DNA from: Lentisphaerota bacterium
GTDB lineage: Bacteria > Verrucomicrobiota > Lentisphaeria > Victivallales > Victivallaceae
DNA: 51,599 nt
Assembly (NCBI GenBank): GCA_015061885.1
Contig: SUVS01000017.1
Coordinates: forward strand, 1 to 51,599
Reading direction: 5' to 3'
Made by a program: the position numbers and the translations under genes. This document shows, piece after piece, positions 1-7,526 of this stretch (position 1 is the first letter of the stretch; each line of letters opens with the position of its first letter). The notes under the pieces were generated by a model. It saw only the letters and a list, made by a program, of their open reading frames with translations, did not search any database and was not told the DNA's origin.

Positions 1-1
1 T

Positions 2-826
2 GTGGTTGCCGGTCAGTACAACCGTTCCGATGTCGCTGCCGAAATGGTCAAACTCGGTTACAACATCAGTGCCAACGAAAACTTCCCCGGCGAAAGCGTT
101 TACAATATTGCTTCCGAAGGAGAAAATATTGAAGGCTTGAAGAAACTTCACGCTTCCGGAGCCAAACTGACTCTCCCCAGCCCCAAAACCGGACACACTC
201 CCATTCACGTCGCCGCCCGACACGGAAATACCGAAATGGTCAAAGCTCTGCTTGAATTGGGCGTCCCGGTTGAGTTGAAAGACCGCAACGGACACACCGC
301 TTTGCACATTGCGGCAACGAAAAAGTATCCGGCAGTTATAGAGTTGCTTTTTGCCAATGGAGCTGACCCCAATATGGGAGATAACGAGGATGATTTCTGT
401 CTGATTTATCTGCCGCAGGTGCGTGCACCGTACAGTATTTTCAAACTTTTTACTGACCATCCGCAAATCAATGTCAATAAACAGAATCACGCCGGAGTGT
501 CTGCATTGCATTATATGGCAAAATTCAACACTCCGGTTGCGGTATGGGAATTGATGTTCAGCAAAGGTGCCGACATCAATATCCGCGACCGGGGCGGCAG
601 AACGCCGCTGGATATGGCAGAAGCCGGCGGACACACTGAACTGGTTGAATATCTGCTTAATAAAGGAGCCAAGTGCAATCGGGATTTTGTTCCTGCAAGA
701 AAAATTGTCGCTCCCACAGCTGCCGCAACCTTTGAGATTGATCTTATTTCGCAAATCGGTATGATAGTACTGCCTTTGCTGGTGATTGCATTGCTCATTT
801 ACTGGATGTGCCGCCGGAGAAGTTGA
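2..826 (+). CDS. Ankyrin-repeat membrane protein, 5'-truncated by the window
   Basis: The frame is open to the left edge, so the true start lies outside; 274 residues are visible. At least four ankyrin units can be read: around residues 60-95 (GHTPIHVAARHGN...), 96-130 (GHTALHIAA...), 163-198 (AGVSALHYMA...) and 199-230 (GGRTPLDMAEAGGHTELV...). The last 25 residues form one hydrophobic helix (MIVLPLLVIALLIYW) followed by CRRRS, so the repeats are probably anchored by a C-terminal membrane segment with a short positively charged tail. Ankyrin repeats bind proteins; no partner can be deduced. The stop overlaps the upstream part of the next open frame. Confidence 0.85.
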   Translation: MVAGQYNRSDVAAEMVKLGYNISANENFPGESVYNIASEGENIEGLKKLHASGAKLTLPSPKTGHTPIHVAARHGNTEMVKALLELGVPVELKDRNGHTALHIAATKKYPAVIELLFANGADPNMGDNEDDFCLIYLPQVRAPYSIFKLFTDHPQINVNKQNHAGVSALHYMAKFNTPVAVWELMFSKGADINIRDRGGRTPLDMAEAGGHTELVEYLLNKGAKCNRDFVPARKIVAPTAAATFEIDLISQIGMIVLPLLVIALLIYWMCRRRS

Positions 827-837
827 AAAAAAAGCGT

Positions 838-1317
838 ATGTTTAATTGCCCCAAATTATTTCCGGTTCTTTTGCTTGGCTTGCTGTTTATCCTGCCCGGC
901 TGCCGCAGGGTTGAATACCGGACTGTACAGCCGGAGAATCCCCAAATGAAGTATTTGCTTTTCCCGGCAGAATCGTATAAAAACACTTTGAATCGGGCAA
1001 TCATAGTTTCCGGCGAAGAACTTTATTCCAAGGGGGAAATTTCCTATTATGCCGGAGATCGTGAAGTATGGGCTGAAAAATCCAACTTTACTCTTGTGCC
1101 GGATACACCGCAACTTGACCGGATCAATCAGCTCAATGCCGAAATCGTCAAATGGGCAAAAAACACCGATTATAGAAGGATAGAGTTCACAAAAGCAAAT
1201 GATTGTCTTGAACTTGTTATTGTCTATAAAAACGGCAGAAAAGTTTGTTACCGGTACAAAGTTTCCGGAGTGCATACCGTAAGCACCGCTGAACTCGGCA
1301 CGAAGAAAATACTTTGA
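838..1317 (+). CDS. Small hypothetical lipoprotein
   Basis: A 159-residue protein with a typical lipoprotein signal: MFNCPKLFPVLLLGLLFILP followed by GC, a lipobox of the L-P-G-C type, so Cys is expected to be lipidated after cleavage and the rest held at a membrane. I chose ATG 838 because it gives a compact signal peptide and has GGAGA upstream; the frame also opens at 808, overlapping the ankyrin gene, and that start would only lengthen the charged n-region. The mature part is mixed alpha/beta by composition (ELVIVYKNGRKVCYRYKVSG near the end). I do not recognise the family. It probably shares a transcript with the ankyrin gene. Confidence 0.7.
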   Translation: MFNCPKLFPVLLLGLLFILPGCRRVEYRTVQPENPQMKYLLFPAESYKNTLNRAIIVSGEELYSKGEISYYAGDREVWAEKSNFTLVPDTPQLDRINQLNAEIVKWAKNTDYRRIEFTKANDCLELVIVYKNGRKVCYRYKVSGVHTVSTAELGTKKIL

Positions 1318-1319
1318 GT

Positions 1320-1504
1320 TTTACGGCTTTAACCAATATGGCAAAAGAGATCGGACTTGGTGTTCGTCCTGAAAAACTCCGCACCGGGAAACAACAAGGA
1401 CAAAAGTAATGGAAATTATAATTGAATTCATTGCAGAAGTTTTCATCAGTTTGTTCGGATCGCAGGTAAATAAACTCGGTTTGGACCGTGATGTGCCGAA
1501 TTGA
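1320..1504 (+). pseudogene. Two adjoining gene stubs
   Basis: Right after the lipoprotein stop, one frame reads as a protein C-terminus (MAKEIGLGVRPEKLRTGK...) and stops with TAA at 1407-1409. That stop overlaps an ATG (TAATG, 1409-1411) opening a 31-residue frame, MEIIIEFIAEVFISLFGSQ..., that looks like the N-terminus of a small membrane protein and stops at 1502-1504. A tail with no body and a head with no body, joined by a coupling-type overlap, suggest two decayed genes. This is a reading of composition only; neither family is recognised. Confidence 0.35.
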
Positions 1505-1682
1505 TCTCTCCATCGGGAGATTTTGCAAGGTCTTCATCGTATTTCCGGACGATATCATAACAAATATTGATACATTCCTCCATTGCACAGAGTTTCTTTG
1601 CATGGCTGAATAACGCAAAAAGCACCCATCCGAAACACGAAAGAAGCAATAGCAAGATAATAATCAAAATACGCTTTTTCAT
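1446..1682 (-). CDS. Small membrane protein, last gene of a coupled trio
   Basis: A 78-residue protein beginning MKKRILIIILLLLLSCFGWVL, one strong N-terminal membrane helix or signal sequence, then a soluble tail with CAMEECINICYDIVRKYDED. The start at 1682 is fixed by an ATGA overlap with the stop of the preceding gene (1679), the usual sign of translational coupling; an upstream in-frame ATG at 1757 would overlap that gene by 79 bases and is less likely. It overlaps the plus-strand stub frame at its 3' end. Function unknown. Confidence 0.55.
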   Translation of the reverse strand: MKKRILIIILLLLLSCFGWVLFALFSHAKKLCAMEECINICYDIVRKYDEDLAKSPDGEINSAHHGPNRVYLPAIRTN

Positions 1683-2014
1683 AATGCCAACTTTCTGTGC
1701 AGCAAAATATACACTGTGCAAGTTACCCAGCACAGTGCCGGATACAAAGTCACCCATGCTGCAAACAGCAGCACACGGAATGTTTTAATGCATGGAAGTC
1801 GCCAAATAACTTGGGTGGTTCCCCAGACAAGAACAAAAAGACAGTACATAAGGTAACACATTTGCACGATTGCAAGCAGCACCATATAATACGAATCCGA
1901 AGAACGGTCGATCCCCGGTATCAGCTCAACAGACAAACAAAGTAATGGGAACAGGAGAGTTACCAGCACCAATATTCCAGCTTTTCGCAATGGGATTTGT
2001 TCTGACATACTCAT
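1679..2014 (-). CDS. Hypothetical four-helix membrane protein
   Basis: A 111-residue protein with about four hydrophobic segments (residues 11-33, 43-66, 68-80, 83-105) and few charges, starting MSMSEQIPLRKAG. Its ATG overlaps the stop of the gene before it (ATGA at 2011-2014) and its own stop overlaps the next start, so all three genes are translated as a coupled unit. I do not recognise the family. Confidence 0.6.
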   Translation of the reverse strand: MSMSEQIPLRKAGILVLVTLLFPLLCLSVELIPGIDRSSDSYYMVLLAIVQMCYLMYCLFVLVWGTTQVIWRLPCIKTFRVLLFAAWVTLYPALCWVTCTVYILLHRKLAL

Positions 2015-2607
2015 TTTTCCTCCCGCTTAAAACTGAAGTTGAATAACGGCATCCAAGGTATATATGCGTTTTCATTATAATTGATCAGACCGATTTGAAA
2101 ACCGCTTTCGGCATGATTGACCAAGCCGATTTGAACGCCGTTGCCCTTTGTATCGCCCATTGGACATAAATTAAACACCCCAAGCATGAGAGCGTTATTT
2201 TCTGCAACCATATTTACCGGAGCAATGGAAATGCCATAGTTTTTCCCCATAAGCATATAAATTCCTGATAATGATATGCCGCAATGACTTTTTCCGGCAA
2301 TATTAACAATACCGGCGTAATTTATGCCGTAAACATTATCAGGAAAAGTTCCAAACAATAAACCAATATTGATTCCATAAACATCTGCCCGGCAATCAAA
2401 CAGGGAAAAAGGTAAACAGGATAGTTGTATTGGTGTCCACGAAGCAGAAAAGGCATACAGATAAATATCTTCCATTTCCTGCTTGCCCGATGTCGTGTTT
2501 TCATCGGCACAAAGATTGCTGCACGCACATAAGATGAAAGTTGCCCGCAATATTGCACGGAAAAACATTCCGGTTTTCCGGAGATTTCGTTTGAGTAAAT
2601 CAATCAT
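2011..2607 (-). CDS. Secreted protein with short GI/GL-type surface repeats
   Basis: A 198-residue protein from the ATG at 2607: the N-terminus is a probable signal sequence (MFFRAILRATFILCACSNLCA within the first 35 residues; a start at 2568 is also possible). The C-terminal two thirds are a run of short units such as YGINIGLLFG, YGINYAGIVNIAG, CGISLSGIYM, GVQIGLVNHAES, FQIGLINYNENA, ending IPWMPLFNFSF. This resembles the LA_2272-type surface repeat known from Leptospira and other bacteria; alternating small and hydrophobic residues suggest beta strands. First gene of a three-gene operon with ATGA overlaps. A frame extending to 2727 exists but would run through the promoter. Confidence 0.65.
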   Translation of the reverse strand: MIDLLKRNLRKTGMFFRAILRATFILCACSNLCADENTTSGKQEMEDIYLYAFSASWTPIQLSCLPFSLFDCRADVYGINIGLLFGTFPDNVYGINYAGIVNIAGKSHCGISLSGIYMLMGKNYGISIAPVNMVAENNALMLGVFNLCPMGDTKGNGVQIGLVNHAESGFQIGLINYNENAYIPWMPLFNFSFKREEK

Positions 2608-2644
2608 ATTACAATACTTGAGTGCGTTTGTATTCTCCACGGTT

Positions 2645-2672
2645 AATATAACATGATTGCAAGGTTTTGCAA
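2645..2672 (-). promoter_or_regulatory. Sigma70-type promoter of the three-gene operon
   Basis: Reading the minus strand, TTGCAA (2672-2667) is followed after 16 bases by TATATT (2650-2645). The expected transcript start is near 2638, about 30 bases before ATG 2607, which supports that start codon. Confidence 0.55.
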
Positions 2673-2723
2673 ATGAGATACTTTTGTTTTTGTGTCGGAT
2701 GTGATTATGGATCACTCCGCAAA

Positions 2724-2963
2724 TCAAAAATGGCGTTTGGCGAAAGCGTGACCGGAGCCGGTTTTAAGATAAGCTTCAAAATCGGCCGCCTTTTCTTGGG
2801 TTTCAAAAGCAAAATAGGCTTCTATTTTCCAAGGTTTAAATTTTGTTGTGTGGGGAACTGCTCCTGCATTATGTTTGGCAAGGCGGACTTTCAAATCACT
2901 TGTACTGCCAATATATCGCTGTTCCGGATGTGAAAGGCTTCGTAAAATGTAGGTGTAAAACAT
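2724..2963 (-). CDS. GIY-YIG nuclease-family protein
   Basis: A 79-residue single-domain protein: MFYTYILRSL supplies the GIY strand, RYIGSTSDL the YIG motif, VRLAKHNAG the helix with the catalytic Arg, and ADFEAYLKTGSG the catalytic Glu. The family cuts DNA; small solitary members of this type are of unknown physiological role. The start at 2963 matches the usual beginning of the domain; thirteen further in-frame codons upstream are arginine-rich read-through. It lies 3' of a tRNA-Met gene on the same strand, with palindromic repeats between them, a setting reminiscent of small mobile units. Confidence 0.85.
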   Translation of the reverse strand: MFYTYILRSLSHPEQRYIGSTSDLKVRLAKHNAGAVPHTTKFKPWKIEAYFAFETQEKAADFEAYLKTGSGHAFAKRHF

Positions 2964-3008
2964 CGCTTTTCTCCTGTTCCCGGCGTTAGCCCTCCGACGC
3001 AAGTGTTT

Positions 3009-3032
3009 CCTCCTTCGCCAAGGCTTCGGAGG
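3009..3032. repeat. Bulged palindrome, copy 1
   Basis: CCTCC and GGAGG enclose TTC, then GCC, loop AA, GGC, then TTC. The outer and inner arms pair; the middle TTC/TTC triplets do not, giving a symmetrical internal bulge. The same plan with other triplets is seen at 25629-25653 and, more loosely, at 3124-3149. Confidence 0.55.
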
Positions 3033-3090
3033 CTTGCTATGGAGGGCATCCTTCGCACGCTCCGTTGCACTCTGCTTATTTTTGCTGTCG

Positions 3091-3133
3091 CAAAAAAAAA
3101 TCTACGGATAGCAAGATGGCTTGCCATCCGTAG
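3091..3133 (-). terminator. Intrinsic terminator of the tRNA-Met transcript
   Basis: On the minus strand, CTACGGAT, one mismatch, GCAAG, loop CCAT, CTTGC, ATCCGTAG forms a stem of 8 plus 5 pairs, followed by a run of nine T residues (plus-strand A run 3092-3100). It lies 14 bases beyond the tRNA 3' end. Confidence 0.6.
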
Positions 3134-3149
3134 CTTTAGCGAAGGATGG
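3124..3149. repeat. Bulged palindrome abutting the tRNA 3' end
   Basis: CCATCC (3124-3129) pairs with GGATGG (3144-3149); inside, GTA and GAA triplets face each other and GC pairs with GC around a TTTA loop. The last three bases are the complement of the tRNA CCA end, so the palindrome includes the tRNA terminus. Confidence 0.45.
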
Positions 3150-3223
3150 TGGATCCAGACGGACTTGAACCGCCGACCCGGAGATTATGAGTCACCTGCT
3201 CTAACCGACTGAGCTATGGATCC
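3147..3223 (-). tRNA. tRNA-Met(CAT), elongator type, CCA encoded
   Basis: The minus strand folds as a complete cloverleaf: acceptor GGATCCA/TGGATCC with discriminator A, D stem GCTC/GAGC, anticodon stem GGTGA/TCTCC around CTCATAA (anticodon CAT at 3189-3187), variable loop of 5, T stem GGCGG/CCGTC around TTCAAGT. The 3' CCA is encoded (3149-3147). The acceptor has a Watson-Crick first pair, so it is not an initiator by that criterion. The anticodon stem holds a T-T mismatch at its middle pair. A tRNA-Ile2 (CAT, lysidine-modified) cannot be fully excluded by eye, but the AGGTGACTCATAA pattern resembles elongator Met. Confidence 0.88.
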
Positions 3224-3295
3224 AATATGTTTATTCAGTAATATAGTATGAATATAAATTTTTGCAATTATTTTAATTCATATTTTTGCAATTTT

Positions 3296-3673
3296 TTAAT
3301 GAATTGCCACTAATTCCACTTCAACCAACGCTGCTTTGGGCAGTGCCGCGGCGGCTACACAGCTGCGGGCTGGCTTGGAAACAAAATATTTTTCATACAC
3401 TGCATTGAACGCCGCAAAGTCATTCATGTCTGCCAGAAAACAGGTGGTTTTTACTACTTCGTCAAAGGTGTATCCGGCGGCTTCAAGCACTGCCGCAAGG
3501 TTTTTCATTACCTGTTCGGCCTGACCTTGTATATCATTTGCCGCCATAGTTCCGGTTGCCGGATCAAGGGCGATTTGTCCTGATGTGTAAAGTGTGTCGC
3601 CGACTTTGATCGCTTGCGAATAAGGTCCGACGGCGGCGGGGGCGTTGGCAGTGGAAATAACTTCTTTTTTCAT
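3296..3673 (-). CDS. ridA: RidA family enamine/imine deaminase
   Basis: A 125-residue protein of standard RidA/YjgF length. Visible signatures are the N-terminal APAAVGPYSQAI block, LYTSGQIALDP, and the C-terminal KPARSCVAAAALP followed by VEVELVA; Arg103 is the expected substrate-carboxylate Arg and Glu118/Glu120 the expected acid positions. RidA hydrolyses 2-aminoacrylate and 2-aminocrotonate, reactive enamines released by PLP enzymes such as threonine/serine deaminase. It follows ilvA by 13 bases on the same strand, so the enzyme that makes the enamine and the one that removes it are co-expressed. AAAGGATAG precedes the start. Confidence 0.93.
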   Translation of the reverse strand: MKKEVISTANAPAAVGPYSQAIKVGDTLYTSGQIALDPATGTMAANDIQGQAEQVMKNLAAVLEAAGYTFDEVVKTTCFLADMNDFAAFNAVYEKYFVSKPARSCVAAAALPKAALVEVELVAIH

Positions 3674-3686
3674 TTTTTACTATCCT

Positions 3687-4883
3687 TTAATTTACCGAAT
3701 AACCGGATTTTTGCAATGCTTCTTTAATGGCGGTGAAATGGTCGAAATCTCTGGTTTCCATAGCTATTTGCAGGAAACAGGCATTTACATCGTTATGCAC
3801 ATTGCCGCGGGTGTGGTTGACTTGCACAACATTGGCACCCAGACCGGAAATAACTGAACTTATACGGGTAAGTTCGCCGGGGCGGTCAAGCAGTTCAATA
3901 TTCAGTTCCGAATATCTGCCCGAAGTCACCAGCCCGCGGTGGATTACCCGCGAAAGGATCGTTACATCAATATTGCCGCCCGAAAGCAGTGCTACAACTT
4001 TTTTGCCTTTGATCTGCGGCAGTTTGTTAAAGTGGATCGCCGCCAATGCTGTTGCTCCGGCACCTTCGGCGATAAGTTTCTGCCCTTCCATAAGCATAAC
4101 TATCGCAGTAGCTATTTCATCATCGGTAACAGTAACTATGTCGTCCAGATATTTGCGGCAGTATTCATAAGTTTTGTCGCCGGGTTTCTTTACTGCAATA
4201 CCGTCGGCAAAAGTTTTTACTGTTGGGGTGGAAAGTATGTTGTTGGCGTGATAACTTTCTGCCATGGAGGGGGCTCCGGCGGCCTGTACACCGTAAACTT
4301 TGCAGTTGGGGTTGAGTGTTTTTATGGCAATGGCAATACCCGACGCCAGCCCGCCGCCGCCGATGGGTACGACTACAGCTTCGACCGAACTCATATCTTC
4401 AAGGATTTCCAGACCGATAGTACCCTGTCCGGCAATAACATCGTCATCGTTAAAAGGATGTACAAACATCGCACCGGTTTTTTCCACTTCGGCACATGCC
4501 GCCGCATAGGCATCATCGTAGATGCCGTCGATCAGCACTACTTCGGCACCGTAACGCTTGGTGGCTTCGACTTTGGAGATCGGAGCGGTGCTGGGGACGA
4601 ATATCTTGGCAGGAATATTGTTGACCTGTGAACCGAGTGCCACGCCTTGAGCGTGATTTCCGGCAGAACAGGCGATCACTCCGCGGCTTTTTTCTTCATT
4701 TGTCATCGTGGCGATCTTGTAGTAAGCACCGCGAACCTTGAATGAGCCGGTTACCTGCAGGTTTTCGGGTTTGATGTAAACTTCGGCATTGGTGCTGAAC
4801 CGGGGTGCCGGAATAAGCGGAGTATGCCGCAGGACTTTACGCAGTTCCCGGCGGGCATCGTAAAAACGGTCGATTTTCAACAT
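3687..4883 (-). CDS. ilvA: Threonine ammonia-lyase (threonine dehydratase) with one ACT domain
   Basis: A 398-residue PLP enzyme converting threonine to 2-oxobutanoate and ammonia, the first step toward isoleucine. The PLP lysine is Lys49 in TGSFKVRGA; SAGNHAQGVA (about 73-82) and the phosphate-binding GGGGLASG (about 175-182) are intact. Residues about 325-398 form a single C-terminal ACT domain (ELNIELLDRPGELTRISSVI), as in the shorter TdcB-like/IlvA form rather than the two-ACT E. coli IlvA. Whether its role is biosynthetic or degradative cannot be read from the sequence. Transcribed with ridA. Confidence 0.93.
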   Translation of the reverse strand: MLKIDRFYDARRELRKVLRHTPLIPAPRFSTNAEVYIKPENLQVTGSFKVRGAYYKIATMTNEEKSRGVIACSAGNHAQGVALGSQVNNIPAKIFVPSTAPISKVEATKRYGAEVVLIDGIYDDAYAAACAEVEKTGAMFVHPFNDDDVIAGQGTIGLEILEDMSSVEAVVVPIGGGGLASGIAIAIKTLNPNCKVYGVQAAGAPSMAESYHANNILSTPTVKTFADGIAVKKPGDKTYEYCRKYLDDIVTVTDDEIATAIVMLMEGQKLIAEGAGATALAAIHFNKLPQIKGKKVVALLSGGNIDVTILSRVIHRGLVTSGRYSELNIELLDRPGELTRISSVISGLGANVVQVNHTRGNVHNDVNACFLQIAMETRDFDHFTAIKEALQKSGYSVN

Positions 4884-4922
4884 GATAATTTCTTTCTTTA
4901 GGAAAATAAAACAATTCCCTTT

Positions 4923-4951
4923 AATTTACCATGCAAGATGCTGATTGTCAA
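4923..4951 (-). promoter_or_regulatory. Promoter of ilvA-ridA
   Basis: On the minus strand a perfect TTGACA (4951-4946) is separated by 17 bases from TAAATT (4928-4923). The transcript would start near 4916, about 33 bases before the ilvA ATG. Confidence 0.65.
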
Positions 4952-5001
4952 GCTCAAAAAACAAATTTGCAAGGCTTTTTACTTATATTGTGTTTTGATT
5001 G

Positions 5002-5030
5002 TTGCAAAATAAGTTGTTTGATGTTATATT
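5002..5030 (+). promoter_or_regulatory. Promoter of the yggL-like operon, with a long leader
   Basis: TTGCAA (5002-5007), 17-base spacer, TATATT (5025-5030). It predicts a leader of about 200 bases before ATG 5236. That leader holds the word CAAAAGTCCA twice (near 5050 and 5089) and several short GC-rich pairings but no riboswitch or attenuator that I recognise. Confidence 0.5.
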
Positions 5031-5235
5031 ATCTGTGGCGATGCAACTGCCAAAAGTCCAGCCTTGTCTTGCAGCGGCTCGCAAAAGTCCAAATCCGGCA
5101 AATTTGCGGCGGTTATCTTCCAGGCAGCCTCCGCAAACTTCCCGAACTTGTCTTTTTTTGCGATCCATCCGCAATCCTGCGGCATACTTTTATCAGTCGC
5201 ATCTGATAAAACTAACATTAAGAAAGGGTGTTTTT

Positions 5236-5535
5236 ATGAAGAAGCGTTTCCGTAAAAAGTTTGGTGTTAAAGAGTTTTACCGTCCGTGGTTTGCAATTTC
5301 TGCCGAAATCGAAGCTATGGCTGATGGCGATCAGGCGGATTTTGTTTCCCGCTTTATTGCCGCCGCAGAAGCATTGGATATGACTTGCAACGGGGCTATC
5401 GGCGATACAGAATTGGAAGTCGTGCTGGATACCGGCAGACTTTGCACTGCCAATGCTGAACGCCGCCAGCAGTTCCTTGATGAAATCGGTAAATGGGAAG
5501 AAATCAAAAAGATCGACGCCACTGAATTGCAGTAA
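5236..5535 (+). CDS. YggL family (DUF469) 50S-associated protein
   Basis: A 99-residue protein starting MKKRFRKKFGVKEFYRPWF; the basic N-terminus followed by the K-E-F block, then alternating acidic residues (DFVSRFIAAAEALD, NGAIGDTELEVVLDTGR) match the YggL/DUF469 family, whose E. coli member binds the 50S ribosomal subunit. The start is chosen by AGAAAGG just upstream and by the family's usual length; the same frame stays open for 79 codons before it but has no plausible start or composition. Followed after 5 bases by the acyltransferase gene. Confidence 0.75.
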   Translation: MKKRFRKKFGVKEFYRPWFAISAEIEAMADGDQADFVSRFIAAAEALDMTCNGAIGDTELEVVLDTGRLCTANAERRQQFLDEIGKWEEIKKIDATELQ

Positions 5536-5540
5536 TTTTT

Positions 5541-6290
5541 ATGGGCTACTTAAAGCAAAAATTCCGCGATACCAAAAAACTGCCGGATTGGATATTTGTG
5601 ATCCTTGCCGGATTTTTAAAGTTTTTGCGATTTTGTTTTTACCGTGTGGAAGTCATTGACGAAAACGATGTTATCCATTCGGCAAATCAGGTCGTCGGCG
5701 TTACATGGCACAACCGGCTGCTCTTCTTTCCGGCTGTATTCCCCAAAGAGGTACGCAAACGCACGGTGGCGGTGGTTTCCTCCTCGCGTGACGGGCAGTA
5801 TATAGCTGATTTGATCAAGTGTTTCGGTTTGCGAAGTGCCAGAGGTTCTTCCAGTAAAGGCGGCATGAACGCTCAGCGGGAAGCCTCCAGAGCGTTGTCG
5901 GAAGGCAATCATGTAAGTTTTACTCCCGATGGACCGCGGGGTCCCCGCTACACCATGAGCAAAGGCCCCATACATCTGGCGAGTATGCATCAGGTTTGTA
6001 TAGTACCGGTAACGGTCAATGCTTCAAGATACTGGGAGTGCAAATCGTGGGATCGCTTCCAGATACCCAAACCATTTTGCAAACTTACTGTAGTCATTGG
6101 AACTCCTGTACCCATACCGGCTGACTTGGATGCTCAAGGTCTTGAGTTTTACCGCAAAAAGGTGCAGGATGTGCTTAACGAAGTAAGTCTGGTCAAGCCG
6201 GAAGATATTCCCACTGCAGAAGAAATCGAAGAAGAAAAGCGGCGTAAGGCAGCCAAAAAGGCGGCGAAAGCTATGAAGAAGGGCAAATAA
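5541..6290 (+). CDS. DUF374 / lysophospholipid acyltransferase family protein
   Basis: A 249-residue protein. VTWHNRLLF (His57), the VVSSSRDGQYIADL block (about 78-91), GSSSKGG (about 102-108) and TPDGPRGPRY (about 128-137) are the DUF374 signatures; these proteins resemble the lipid A/Kdo2-lipid acyltransferase superfamily and are thought to acylate a lipid or glycolipid on the inner membrane. An N-terminal hydrophobic stretch (about 16-35) would hold it to the membrane. The C-terminus ends in a lysine/alanine-rich, charged tail (EEEKRRKAAKKAAKAMKK) not part of the fold. Two bases separate its stop from the next ATG. Confidence 0.82.
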   Translation: MGYLKQKFRDTKKLPDWIFVILAGFLKFLRFCFYRVEVIDENDVIHSANQVVGVTWHNRLLFFPAVFPKEVRKRTVAVVSSSRDGQYIADLIKCFGLRSARGSSSKGGMNAQREASRALSEGNHVSFTPDGPRGPRYTMSKGPIHLASMHQVCIVPVTVNASRYWECKSWDRFQIPKPFCKLTVVIGTPVPIPADLDAQGLEFYRKKVQDVLNEVSLVKPEDIPTAEEIEEEKRRKAAKKAAKAMKKGK

Positions 6291-6292
6291 AA

Positions 6293-7234
6293 ATGAGTAA
6301 ATTACCGATCAGTCTGATTATAGACGATGGCGGTGTGGTCAACACTTACAGCTATCACGATTTAGCACATTATCACGAACAGCTTATTCCGCCGGGGATG
6401 GCATTGCAGTTTGGTAAACTCTGCGAAAAATATGGCGTGAAAGGTAAATTTTCAGTTGTGCCGGTGCCCTGCTGTCTGGGCAGACTTGATGAGCCGGAAA
6501 AAATCAATCATGTTCCGGCAGAGAATGTCAGGACATTTGTTGAATATGCCAAAAAGTATATAGCACCGCGTTTTTCCATTACGCCGGAACTTTTGACACA
6601 TTTTCTGGCTTGGGATGACAAGGTAAGAAAGGGTAAGCACTATTGCGAAGATACTTTTGTATCCCGCTGTACGGCAGAAGAGATCGCCGATTATCTTTCG
6701 GTTGGTTTGAAGATTCTTGACAATATCGGTTTGACTCCTGAAGGGGTGAGTTCTCCGTGGTCAACCGGCAGCGATAATGAAGCTGATTACAGCAAAGGTA
6801 TCGGTATGGCGTTCAAGAAAACTTTTGGCGTTGACCGTACTTTCTATTTTCTGCACAGCCGCGATCCGGAATTTACCAAACCCAGAGAGATGTGCAATTC
6901 CCCCGAAACCGGCAGAGTTATTACAATACCCAACAACACCAAAGATGCTTATTGGGGCAGTCAGAATCCGGCATCCTTTGATGAGGCAGTGAAAAGTGTA
7001 CGCGAAGGAATAGACGGTTTGTTGAGTGCCGATGGCAAAAGCGGTAAACTCCGGGAGCTTTACGAAGCCTGTGCCCCGTTGGTGATGATAACGCATTGGC
7101 AGTCGCTCTATTCCGACGGCAGACTCATCGGTCTGGAGGGTTTTGAAGAACTTCTGCAAAGGGTTCAGAAAACATTCGGCAGCAGTGTGGAATGGATGAA
7201 CTTTGAAGAACTTTCACAGCATTACTGCCCGTGA
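6293..7234 (+). CDS. Polysaccharide-deacetylase-like protein (uncertain)
   Basis: A 313-residue soluble protein. ISLIIDDGG at the N-terminus and YGVKGKFSVVPV recall the first strands of the NodB/deacetylase barrel, where the double Asp binds metal; later PEGVSSPWSTGSDNEADY and MITHWQSLYSDG recall catalytic-strand loops with His near the end. Overall similarity to named families is weak, so the catalytic role is an inference. No signal peptide, so it is probably cytoplasmic. It is the last gene before a strong terminator and is tightly linked to the acyltransferase (2-base gap). Confidence 0.55.
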   Translation: MSKLPISLIIDDGGVVNTYSYHDLAHYHEQLIPPGMALQFGKLCEKYGVKGKFSVVPVPCCLGRLDEPEKINHVPAENVRTFVEYAKKYIAPRFSITPELLTHFLAWDDKVRKGKHYCEDTFVSRCTAEEIADYLSVGLKILDNIGLTPEGVSSPWSTGSDNEADYSKGIGMAFKKTFGVDRTFYFLHSRDPEFTKPREMCNSPETGRVITIPNNTKDAYWGSQNPASFDEAVKSVREGIDGLLSADGKSGKLRELYEACAPLVMITHWQSLYSDGRLIGLEGFEELLQRVQKTFGSSVEWMNFEELSQHYCP

Positions 7235-7293
7235 ATTTTTTCAAGACTTTTTATTGCGAGGTACTTTTTTAATTCCTTAAAAGTTGTTAAAAT

Positions 7294-7346
7294 AAGGCTT
7301 CCGTATCTTCCAGGGAGTGCCCCCGGTGGTTGCGGAAGCCTTTTTT
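7294..7346 (+). terminator. Intrinsic terminator after the yggL-like operon
   Basis: AAGGCTTCCG (7294-7303) pairs with CGGAAGCC (7333-7340) and is followed by six T residues. The 29-base loop is itself GC-rich. Confidence 0.8.
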
Positions 7347-7526
7347 GTGTTTGGTTAACTTGTGTTGTAACTCGTTGAAAAATATGATAATACGGCTTTC
7401 TTTCCTTGTTTTTGTTTTGGCAAATCTTTGATTTTTTATACTTGTGATTTGCTTTTAGGCTTTATTGGGTTACATTTATTCAATGCAAGGCAGTTGCATC
7501 GTATTTGTTTATGTGAAGAATTCTGT

